From Fibrobacter succinogenes (GTDB taxonomy: Bacteria; Fibrobacterota; Fibrobacteria; Fibrobacterales; Fibrobacteraceae): a stretch of DNA of 60,943 nt. The position numbers were made by a program, and so were the translations under genes. Positions 51,801-59,144 of the stretch are shown in pieces. The notes under the pieces are model-generated. The model did not search any database, had not been told where the DNA came from, and was given only the letters and a program-made list of their open reading frames with translations. The stretch is taken from positions 1 through 60,943 of the forward strand of contig NZ_CACZDK010000034.1 of the NCBI RefSeq assembly GCF_902779965.1, given 5' to 3'. Position 1 is the first letter of the stretch. Each line of letters begins with the position of its first letter.

Positions 51801-53156
51801 CTAGTTGATGATGTTTTTAAAACGCTTTATAAAATGCTTTATTCCTTTTGCTTGAGTTTCTTGGTTGTCTTGTAATATTAAGTCGAGATTGTTTTGAGCA
51901 GCTTCAACCCCTTGCTCGGCAGCTTTGCGGAACCAAAACTCCGCCTCTGACTTGTCTTGTGGAACGCCTTCTCCGTTGAGAAACAAAACTCCAAGATTGT
52001 TTTGGGCTTCTTTGTCGCCTTGTTTGGCGGCTTTGCGGTACCAATTTGCTGCCTCAGTTTTGTTTTCAGGAACGACGCGTCCGTCATCATACATCTTTCC
52101 GAGCCTGAATTGTGCCGCTGCGAACCCCTGTGCCGCGGCCTTTTGAAACAAGGTAAAGGCCTGCTTTTTGTCTTGGGAAATACCTTCTCCAAAAAGGTAT
52201 CGTACGCCAAGATTATATTGAGCTTCTTTAAGCCCTTGCTCGGCTGCTTTTCGGAACCATGAAACGGCTTGAACTTTGTCTTGGTCGATGCCTTCTCCGT
52301 AAAGATACATGACGCCAAGATCGTTTTGAGCATTCCCGTCGCCCTGTTCCGCCGCTTTGCGATACCAAAAGACGGCTTTTTCGTTGTCTATGGGGACGCA
52401 TGAACCGTCTTCATATGCCGTCCCGAGTTTGTATTGCGCCGTTACATCACCTTGCTCTGCGAGTTCTCGCAAGCACCATGCTTCGATAAAGTCAAGTCCG
52501 TCCCTTGATTTGCCGTCATCGAACGACCTTTTCATCGGTGAACGTATTCGGCCTGGAGTCGCTCTGAACTCCGCAATTTTGCCCAAAACTTTTTGTCGGT
52601 CTCCTGCATGCAAATATGTTATAAGTGCGTAATAGGCTTGGCAATTTTCCTCTCCTGGAAAATAGGAATCAGGGTCGGGATTCTCTTTGAGAAACCGTTG
52701 AACCTCATCATCAAATTGTCGGAAAATATTGTCCCAAATTTTTTCAATATCTTCGTCGGAATATTTCTGTATTTTTTCTAATTCATACTCAGATTCATGC
52801 CCGTTCGTTTTAATGTCGAATAGATCGGGCGTTTTCAGTATTTGTACGCCTTCTAATGAAAACGAAAATCCACCGAGTCCCCTCAAACGCATGGGGTCTT
52901 TTTTGTTGCTTGGCATTTCAAAAACATCCCACCATAAATCGTCTATATAAAGGGGCTTGACGTACAAAGCAGCTTCACAATAGCAATTGATATGTTCCAA
53001 ATAAAAATAATATCCGGCTTCAACTTTCCAATTGATATAACTAATTTGTTTCCACTTGTGTTTTTTGGAAACGCTTTTTCTGAATAAAGTATCTTTTTTA
53101 TCTAATTCTCTTAACGCTTTGTTGATTTCTCTTTTTCCAGGCTTTTTTTGATTCAT
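51801..53156 (-). CDS. Sel1-like repeat protein
   Basis: 451 aa from ATG 53156, which follows TATATT at 9 nt; an upstream extension to 53270 is unlikely. About 190 unrecognised residues (WDVFEMPSNKKDPMRLRGLG; FDDEVQRFLKENPDPDSYFP) precede six Sel1 repeats of 36 residues, e.g. AQYNLGVRYLFGEGISQDKK, AQNNLGVLFLNGEGVPQDKS. Sel1 proteins are helical scaffolds that mediate protein-protein contacts. No signal peptide, so cytoplasmic. Confidence 0.88.
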   Translation of the reverse strand: MNQKKPGKREINKALRELDKKDTLFRKSVSKKHKWKQISYINWKVEAGYYFYLEHINCYCEAALYVKPLYIDDLWWDVFEMPSNKKDPMRLRGLGGFSFSLEGVQILKTPDLFDIKTNGHESEYELEKIQKYSDEDIEKIWDNIFRQFDDEVQRFLKENPDPDSYFPGEENCQAYYALITYLHAGDRQKVLGKIAEFRATPGRIRSPMKRSFDDGKSRDGLDFIEAWCLRELAEQGDVTAQYKLGTAYEDGSCVPIDNEKAVFWYRKAAEQGDGNAQNDLGVMYLYGEGIDQDKVQAVSWFRKAAEQGLKEAQYNLGVRYLFGEGISQDKKQAFTLFQKAAAQGFAAAQFRLGKMYDDGRVVPENKTEAANWYRKAAKQGDKEAQNNLGVLFLNGEGVPQDKSEAEFWFRKAAEQGVEAAQNNLDLILQDNQETQAKGIKHFIKRFKNIIN

Positions 53157-53252
53157 AGTACTAGGAATATACTTTTTTTGCGGAAATTTATTGCGCTTTT
53201 GATCGTTTTGAGTGCGTTTTTGAATGTTTCGAGTATGTTTTGGGGCAAAATG

Positions 53253-53481
53253 TGTTGCCAAAAGATGCAAAAATTGAAAATTGGCAACATGATTTTTACT
53301 TTGTATGTTGTGATTTGGGCTGGGGATGGGGTGAATGTGTTACCAAAACGGATTTTTTCTGCGATTTGGTAACATTGAAAAGTATTTTTCCGTGTGAAAA
53401 TGGTTGAAAATAATTAGTTTGTTCCTGTTTAGTGTTGCCAATTATCGAAAAAATTGAATTTTGGTATCAAATTTTGGCAAT
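53253..53481. repeat. Series of TGTTGCCAA / TGTTACCAAA inverted repeats
   Basis: TGTTGCCAA (53253) with TTGGCAACA (53281-53289); TGTTACCAAA (53338) with TTTGGTAACA (53365-53374); TGTTGCCAA (53433) with a partial TTTTGGCAA (53472-53480). AT-rich, no gene of its own; spacer of about 400 nt between the divergent Sel1 and SDR genes. Confidence 0.7.
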
Positions 53482-53539
53482 TTAGCCCCTTTTGACCTCT
53501 TAAAATATGTCAAATTCATTATTTGAACATTGACGGATG

Positions 53540-53552
53540 TATATTTACTCTT
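53540..53552 (+). promoter_or_regulatory. Putative -10 box of the SDR gene, leaderless arrangement
   Basis: GATGTATATTTACTCTT-ATG: TATATT with 7 nt to ATG, no SD. Confidence 0.4.
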
Positions 53553-54269
53553 ATGAAATTGTTTGAAAATAAAGTGGTTGTGGTGACGGGCGGGGCGCAC
53601 GGGATTGGTGCTTCCATCGTGAGTGAATTCGAGAAAGAGGGGGCGAAGGTTGCGTACATTGACATCCGCGAGAATCCTTGCTTTGTCGGGGATTTGTCGA
53701 AGAAGGATGTTCTTGAAAATTTTGCGCAGTTTGTCATCGAGAAATACGGGCACGTGGATGTACTTGTGAATAATGCGCTTCCGCTGATGAAGGGAATAGA
53801 CGAATGTAGCTATGAGGAATTCAGCTATGCGCTGGCTGTCGGTGTGACGGCCCCGTTCTACCTTGTGAAACTTTTCGCGCCGCATTTTGCGAAGGGTGCA
53901 AGCATTATAAACATTTCTTCGAGTCGTGACCGCATGAGCCAACCGCAAACAGAAAGCTATACGGCGGCGAAGGGTGGAATTGCGGCTCTCACGCATGCAC
54001 TTGCCGTGAGTTTTGCTGGTCGCATGCGTGTGAATTCGATTTCGCCGGGCTGGATTGATACGGATTTTAAGGTTTACGAAGGTCCCGATGCAACGCAACA
54101 GCCTGCGGGCCGCGTCGGTAACCCGCTTGACATCGCGAATATGGTGCTTTACCTTGCAAGCGACAAGGCCGGCTTCATTACCGGTGAAAACATCTGTATT
54201 GACGGCGGCATGACCCGCCAGATGATCTACCACAACGATTGTGGTTGGAATTTCAAGGAGAAAGTATGA
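53553..54269 (+). CDS. Short-chain dehydrogenase/reductase
   Basis: 238 aa from ATG 53553. Classical SDR: cofactor motif TGGAHGIGAS, NNA motif VLVNNALPLM, catalytic Ser in IINISSSRDRM, YTAAKGG (Tyr and Lys of YxxxK) and PGWIDTDF. Asp in YIDIRENP after beta-2 points to NAD preference. Reduces or oxidises an unknown alcohol or ketone. The stop overlaps the next start (ATGA), so the downstream lipoprotein is co-translated. Confidence 0.93.
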   Translation: MKLFENKVVVVTGGAHGIGASIVSEFEKEGAKVAYIDIRENPCFVGDLSKKDVLENFAQFVIEKYGHVDVLVNNALPLMKGIDECSYEEFSYALAVGVTAPFYLVKLFAPHFAKGASIINISSSRDRMSQPQTESYTAAKGGIAALTHALAVSFAGRMRVNSISPGWIDTDFKVYEGPDATQQPAGRVGNPLDIANMVLYLASDKAGFITGENICIDGGMTRQMIYHNDCGWNFKEKV

Positions 54270-55201
54270 ATAAATTTATTCCTTTTATCGCGGCTCTTGC
54301 TGTTGCAATTGCCGGTTGCAGCGATTCAAAAACGCCTGCTGACAATGCTGCTTTGAATGCGTCGCCGAGCGCCAAAATTGCTGGAAATGTTGCTGCAGTG
54401 AACGCAGAAACTGCGGGTAACGCAGCGGTAAATGCTGCGGCTCCTGTTGTTGAGGGAACGAAAACGATTACTCTTGCGAACGGAGCCTTGGTCACTTGGA
54501 TTCAAGACAACGAGGGCAAAAAGCTGATGCCTCGTGAACTGTTCAGCGATGCAAGCGATTCGCTTTATGAAAGCTTGAACATGCTGGCGGGGATTCCTGC
54601 TTCGGTCAGCACGTTCTTGGTGAAAACGGATGGTAAGTACATCTTGTTTGATGCTGGTCTTGGTGCGTGGGGCGGACAACTTTTAAAACGTCTTGCTGCT
54701 CTGAACGTGGAGCCGGATTCCATTGGACTTGTTTATTTGACGCATTTTCATGCGGATCATATCGCAGGCCTTGTGAAAAATGGCGACGCCGGGAAAATGG
54801 AGAAAGTCTTCAAGAATGCCGCCGTTTATGCAGGCAAAGTTGAATATGACGCTTGGATGAACGATATCCCGAAAAGTGATTTGCAAAAGAACATCATGGC
54901 GCTATATAAGGATAGCCTGCACCTGTTCGCGTTCGGCGATAGCCTCCCGCATGGAGTGCTCGCGATGGACGCCGTCGGGCATACGCCCGGTCACACCGCC
55001 TTCCAAATTTCTAATTTACTCGTGATTGGCGATTTGATGCACGGCTATGCATTGCAAAAGAATCACCCCGAAATCAATTCCAATTATGACATGGACAAGG
55101 AAAAATCCGCTGCAAGCCGCAAACGCATTATGCAATACGCTCGCGATAACAAACTCCTGATGGCAGGCATGCACTTGCCGCCTCCCGGATTCGCGGAGTA
55201 G
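54266..55201 (+). CDS. MBL-fold hydrolase lipoprotein
   Basis: 311 aa from ATG 54266 (AAGGAG upstream). Lipobox LAVAIAGCSDSK, an Ala/Asn-rich linker (NVAAVNAETAGNAAVNAAAP), then a metallo-beta-lactamase fold: LFDAGLGAWGG, zinc motif LTHFHADHIAGL, later His in VGHTPGHTAFQI and Asp in LVIGDLMHG. Closest in layout to AHL-lactonase/phytase-like MBL proteins; substrate unknown. Anchored in the periplasm or outer membrane. Operon partner of the SDR. Confidence 0.88.
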   Translation: MNKFIPFIAALAVAIAGCSDSKTPADNAALNASPSAKIAGNVAAVNAETAGNAAVNAAAPVVEGTKTITLANGALVTWIQDNEGKKLMPRELFSDASDSLYESLNMLAGIPASVSTFLVKTDGKYILFDAGLGAWGGQLLKRLAALNVEPDSIGLVYLTHFHADHIAGLVKNGDAGKMEKVFKNAAVYAGKVEYDAWMNDIPKSDLQKNIMALYKDSLHLFAFGDSLPHGVLAMDAVGHTPGHTAFQISNLLVIGDLMHGYALQKNHPEINSNYDMDKEKSAASRKRIMQYARDNKLLMAGMHLPPPGFAE

Positions 55202-55521
55202 CGGCTTTTTACAGAAAGACGGTTACCAAAACAGGTTCTTGTAGCCCGTTTCCTTGAACCAGTCGGTTTTCGTTATTTCGAGATATTCGACTTTGTTTTT
55301 AGCTTGCATAGGCTATGTAATTATGATGTTTGCCTATGCAATATAAATTGAACATTTTGGAGAGTCAATGCCTCGTGTTATTGGCGTTGCAATCAACCGT
55401 TTGCAAAAAGCTTGATTTTGTCGCCTATGGTTGTCGACTGTTTACGTGAAATGATTGTGGGTAGTTGAAATAATTATATTATCCATTGGATAAATTAAAA
55501 CCGTTGAGGGGAAGAATTCTT
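55202..55521. other. Spacer with possible gene remnants
   Basis: No full gene. Two short frames stand out: minus strand 55223-55309, 28 aa with VEYLEITKTDWFKETGYKN, which looks protein-like and may be a fragment; and plus strand 55368-55415, 15 aa (MPRVIGVAINRLQKA) with GGAG 5 nt upstream. The rest is AT-rich, with a TTATATTATCC box near 55475. Confidence 0.35.
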
Positions 55522-56427
55522 ATGAAAAAGTTTTTTGTGGCGGTGAGTGTGGTGGCGTTTTTGGTGGCGTGAGATGATTCGTCGTCTGCATCGGCAGACA
55601 ACAATGAACCTACGACTTTAAGCAGCGCCGAAGAGCAGGGGAGTTCTTTTTCTCCTAAGCCTGCTTCTAGTGAAAGCGTGTCTTCGAGCAGTTCTTTCGA
55701 TAAATCGTTATCGTCGAGTAGCAGTTCAGTAGTGTCATCCCGTAGTGAAGAGAACCACTCGTCGAGTTCTAAAATTGGATGTAAAACGGAAAGTGAAGAT
55801 AAATGCGAGTACGGAGAGTTGATTGACGACCGTGATAGTCAAATCTATAAGACTGTAAAAATCGGTGATCAATGGTGGATGGTCGAGAACCTGAACTATG
55901 AAACGGCAAACAGCTTCTGCTACGACGATGATGCTAGCAACTGCACTAAATACGGTCGCCTATACACCTGGGTTGCGGCGATGGACAGCGCGGGCACATG
56001 GAGTGTGAATGGCAAAGGATGCGGCTATGGAACGACATGTTCGCCGACGTTCCCAGTGCGAGGCGTTTGCCCCGATGGCTGGCACCTGCCAAGCAAAGAC
56101 GAGTGGAACATCCTGTTTAATGCAGTCGACAGTTTTTCGGGCGCAGGCTCAAAATTATCGGACTCAGGCGTAAAACTCAGGTCCACGTCCGGTTGGAACC
56201 GCAGCGGCAACGGCACGGATGATTTCTCGTTTTCGGCTTTGCCAGCCGGCTACTGGCGCCACGGTGAGGGTTACTACAGTGAGGGCTACCGCGCGTACTT
56301 CTGGAGTTCTTCTGAGGAAGATAGCTACGGCGTGTACAGCATGGTCTTGTACGACAACATCGACCGTGCGTGCCAGGAATACGACCACAAGAACAACGAA
56401 TTAAGCGTTCGTTGTGTAAAGAACTAA
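55522..56427 (+). pseudogene. FISUMP-domain lipoprotein interrupted by TGA at the lipobox Cys
   Basis: 301 codons. ATG 55522 begins a signal peptide (MKKFFVAVSVVAFLVA) whose next codon, expected to be the lipobox Cys, is TGA (55570-55572). The same frame then stays open to 56427: a Ser-rich linker (SSSSSVVSSRSEENHSSSS) and a complete Fibrobacter succinogenes major paralogous domain (DSQIYKTVKIGDQWWMVENL, GVCPDGWHLPSKDEWNILF, ELSVRCVKN). Translation from an internal GTG (55678) would lack the export signal. Broken gene, sequencing error, or recoding; single-base change from TGC or TGT. Confidence 0.85.
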
Positions 56428-56487
56428 TTGGAATTGAAAAATTTTATACGGTTCAAACGATAAATGGATTAGGGAATAATTTCGGCG

Positions 56488-56820
56488 CTAATAAGCGTTG
56501 TAATCAGGCGGTGGGCTTATCAAGGAATCTAAATAAATGTTCGACACCCATCCTTGACAAGATGGTAGCCAATTTTTGCAGTCGTTCCACCATGTTGCCG
56601 AGCAACGTTCTTCTTTAGGACGCACAAGGGATATGGAGTCCGATTTTTTCACCAAGTAAATAGAGTCGTTTGTTTGCAGATAGCAGACGATATTCTGTAA
56701 ATCCTTCGTCTTGTATAGGGGAATGTTCCCGTGGCTGAAGCTCCGCTTGCCAAAGACAGCGCAACCGACTAATGTTACAGCTACAATGGCTAACGTGATT
56801 TTTTTTATTGCTGCAAACAT
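56488..56820 (-). CDS. SH3-like lipoprotein next to the barnase fusion gene
   Basis: 110 aa. Signal and lipobox KITLAIVAVTLVGCAVFG. The mature part has SH3b-like pieces: IPLYKTKDLQNIVCYLQTND, IYLVKKSDSISLVRP and GWVSNIYLDSLI, with three further Cys (CSATWWNDCKNWLPSC). It lies 16 nt downstream of the CSD-TM-barnase gene on the same strand, and both products should face the periplasm. Could bind peptidoglycan, or bind and restrain the RNase domain; neither is shown. Confidence 0.65.
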   Translation of the reverse strand: MFAAIKKITLAIVAVTLVGCAVFGKRSFSHGNIPLYKTKDLQNIVCYLQTNDSIYLVKKSDSISLVRPKEERCSATWWNDCKNWLPSCQGWVSNIYLDSLISPPPDYNAY

Positions 56821-56836
56821 CTATTCTATTTCCTAG

Positions 56837-57586
56837 TCACTTCTCGAATACAATTTTGCTGAATGTTTTGTAGTGGTCGGTGGTGTAATAAATGTTGCAA
56901 CCGCTGCTATAGACAAGGCGGTTTGTGCCGCGATTGTTTCCGAAGTAATCGACATCGGCTTCGTAGTAATATGCTGGCGGGAGTCTTCCTTCGCGGTTGT
57001 TGAAGTAATCGCCGCCGATCATCACGCCGAGCGTTGTATGCGGATTGAAATTCCATTTCACAAATGTTTTGCCGGTCTTTTGTTCGTAAAGCTTTTTACC
57101 CTCGCTTTTGGTTACATAATAGGAAGGTAGACGGTCATTGTCGCAGATGTACTTTGCAACATGGAGTCTTGATGTGTATTCCTTTTCGGCGGGATTTTCT
57201 TTTAATAGGCAGACTTTTTTCTTGCGGGGGGCATCATCGGGGGGTGTGTAAACTACGTATATGTCGAATGCGAATGCCAACGCGATGCATATCGCGACTA
57301 TCACGGCAATCTTGGATTTTTTCGCCTTGCGATAATTTTTGCGCACCGGGGAGGTTACTTGCTCGTCTCGTGAGGCGACACCATCGAGAATTCCTTTTTC
57401 AATTTTTGCACCTTTCTCGTTTTTGCCGAAACTGCAAATGATGATTGTGTCGCCGACTTTCGGCGGTCTCACGAGATGCCCTAAAGCTGAAATATGGACA
57501 AAGTACTTTGCTCCGTTTGCGGTTGCAAAACCGAATCCTTTTTCTTCGTTCCATTGCGTGACTGTCGCTTTATTTGTGATAGGCAT
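56837..57586 (-). CDS. Cold-shock domain - TM helix - barnase-family ribonuclease fusion
   Basis: 249 aa. Residues 3-70 form a cold-shock domain with RNP1 KGFGFA (16-21) and RNP2 YFVHISA (28-34). A basic stretch RKNYRKAKKSK (82-92) and one membrane helix (93-113) orient the C-terminus to the periplasm. Residues about 145-249 match barnase/binase closely: LPSYYVTKSEG, MIGGDYFNNREGRLP, YEADVDY, NRGTNRLVYSSG, YYTTDHYKTFSKI. By alignment the catalytic residues are kept: Glu209 (barnase Glu73), Arg219 and Arg223 (Arg83, Arg87) and His238 (His102); Arg152 stands in for Lys27. No barstar-like gene is seen nearby. Confidence 0.88.
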   Translation of the reverse strand: MPITNKATVTQWNEEKGFGFATANGAKYFVHISALGHLVRPPKVGDTIIICSFGKNEKGAKIEKGILDGVASRDEQVTSPVRKNYRKAKKSKIAVIVAICIALAFAFDIYVVYTPPDDAPRKKKVCLLKENPAEKEYTSRLHVAKYICDNDRLPSYYVTKSEGKKLYEQKTGKTFVKWNFNPHTTLGVMIGGDYFNNREGRLPPAYYYEADVDYFGNNRGTNRLVYSSGCNIYYTTDHYKTFSKIVFEK

Positions 57587-57631
57587 GGGGAAACCTTTTT
57601 GTTGGGCTTTTTTTAATGTTGCAAAGAATGT

Positions 57632-57976
57632 TTAGCTTTCTTCCTTGAATTCCATTATACTCCAGTGGCAATCGCATACAATTGAATTTTCAACAATCTT
57701 TGCACCTTCGAAATGTAGCGTTTTTATGATTTCTGAATTTGCATTCACACGAATGTAGTATTCATGAAAATGATAGTCGCTTATCCTGCATTCTGTTATG
57801 GGAATGTTTCTTTCTTTTAATTGATTGATGAGGTTTTTCATCACATCGCAAAGATAATCTGTACTATAGATGGGACTGTCGTGGTTTGTTGTCCGTGCAA
57901 CTTTTAAATCAATTGCTTGCTTTTTGGTGTTGCCGCCGAATATACTTTTTATGAAAGAAAACGGATTGCCCATCAT
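57632..57976 (-). CDS. Small protein upstream of the barnase fusion, unknown
   Basis: 114 aa (or 113 from the second ATG, 57973); AAGGAAAA precedes the start. No signal peptide. An amphipathic N-terminus (NPFSFIKSIFGGNTKKQ), then STDYLCDVMKNLINQLKERN, ITECRISDYHFHEYYIRVNA and IVCDCHWSIMEF. Not recognised; not obviously barstar. It lies 45 nt before the CSD-TM-barnase gene and 61 nt after the NYN frame, so probably in one operon. Confidence 0.6.
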   Translation of the reverse strand: MMGNPFSFIKSIFGGNTKKQAIDLKVARTTNHDSPIYSTDYLCDVMKNLINQLKERNIPITECRISDYHFHEYYIRVNANSEIIKTLHFEGAKIVENSIVCDCHWSIMEFKEES

Positions 57977-58037
57977 TTTTCCTTCTCGCCTATGAGGGAC
58001 GGAGTAGCTGCGAATAGATAGTAGTTTCTTGGAGTTG

Positions 58038-58754
58038 TTATTTGTTCTTGATTCGAAATACTAGTTGACCTTTGGAATTTTTGCTTTCTTCGAAATAGTC
58101 GGTTGCTCGAATTAGGGATTGCCATTTTGAGTAGCCAAAGTTCTTTGGACTTAAAGATATTATTCGGTTTATTTGCTGTGAAACTTTTGATGCTACAGCC
58201 CAACCAGCTTCTTCCGCTTCCTCTTTTATTGCCGTGCGTATTGCATTCATTATTTTGGCATTACCACGTAGCTTGTTGCGATCCTGTTGCTTGATATCAT
58301 TGGTTGTTGCATCTGTGTCTGTTGGTTTTTTAAATTTGTCTATATATATAAATGAGTTGCAGGCATCTATGAATGGTTGCGGTGTTTTTTCTTCCCCAAA
58401 TCCAATGACTTGTTTTGATTTTGACCTTAATTTCATTGCAAGTGGGGTGAAATCGGAATCGCTACTTACAATTGCAAAAATATCAATGCTTTCTGTGAAT
58501 AAAATTTCCATAACATCTATTGTAATAGCAAGATCAGTTGCGTTTTTCCCTTTTGTGTATGGAAATTGTTGAATTGGTTGTATTGCAAAGGGGTGTAAAA
58601 CGTCTTCCCAAGGATTATTGCCTTTTCAGTTGCCGTAAGCTTTTCGAATACTTGTTTCTCCGAATTTGGACAGTTCTTCCATGATACCATAGATTGCGTC
58701 TGGTTTTGCGTTATCACAATCGATAATAAGTGAAATTTTCTTTTCTGAATCCAT
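58038..58754 (-). pseudogene. NYN-domain RNase with OST-HTH/LOTUS domain, broken by TGA
   Basis: 238 codons. ATG 58754 opens MDSEKKISLIIDCDNAKPDA, a LabA/NYN PIN-like RNase start with catalytic Asp. At codon 43 the frame reads AYGN-TGA-KGNNPWEDVLHP (58628-58626), where relatives have Trp (AYGNW). It then continues intact: AIQPIQQFPYTKGKNATDLA, FAIVSSDSDFTPLAMKLRSK, and a C-terminal OST-HTH RNA-binding domain (KIMNAIRTAIKEEAEEAGWA). Internal ATG 58511 would give only the second half. TGG to TGA nonsense change, sequencing error or recoding. Confidence 0.85.
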
Positions 58755-59062
58755 GTTAAGGAATATAGGATAATTTTTAGAAGAATAAAAATGAAATTTT
58801 TTGCTGATGAAGCCGGGGTTTTAGGGGGCGGAGCCCCTAGGAGTAGTGGTAGCGGAAGACTTGCCATGGAAGGAGGTGCCCGCTCGGTGGCGGGCATGAC
58901 AATTGGGCAAGGCTGCAGCGACCTTTGGACACTTGGCCTTTAGGCCTTAGTGTACATGGCCACCTTTAGGTGGTGCGGGAGGCTTCCCCCTCCAATCCTA
59001 TCCTTTTACTGGATCCTTCCCCTTACAGGGTCAGGATGACGAGTCTAGGTTCCATCAACTTT
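58755..59062. other. Hairpin-rich spacer with REP copy 5
   Basis: GGGGGCGGAGCCCC, GCCCGCTCGGTGGCGGGC, GGCCTTTAGGCC and CCACCTTTAGGTGG hairpins in a row, then REP-like ACTGGATCCTTCCCC ... TCAGGATGAC (59008-59040). No gene seen. Confidence 0.55.
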
Positions 59063-59096
59063 TTCCTTCCTACTTCCTACTTCCTACTTCCTACTT
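59063..59096. repeat. TTCCTAC array upstream of ilvC
   Basis: CCTTCCTACTTCCTACTTCC continuing to four TTCCTAC units, ending in TTTACTATATTCTACC, a probable -10 region for ilvC. Confidence 0.75.
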
Positions 59097-59144
59097 TACT
59101 ATATTCTACCTCGAAACAATTTTACTTAACAGAGGTTCAAAAAA

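Noticed and set aside
53148-53372. 74-codon plus-strand frame in the inverted-repeat spacer
   Set aside because: It overlaps the start of the Sel1 gene and runs through the inverted repeats; no SD and no protein-like pattern beyond hydrophobic residues from AT-rich DNA.
57632-57976. 114-aa protein as barstar
   Set aside because: Its sequence shows none of the barstar pattern (acidic helix with conserved Asp/Tyr facing the barnase active site), and it would be cytoplasmic while the RNase domain is predicted periplasmic.
57973-58203. 76-codon minus-strand frame overlapping the NYN gene end
   Set aside because: Lies out of frame inside the recognisable LOTUS region of the NYN gene.
59063-59096. 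TTCCTAC arrays as CRISPR repeats
   Set aside because: Units of 7 bp with no spacers of unique sequence and no cas genes in the window.
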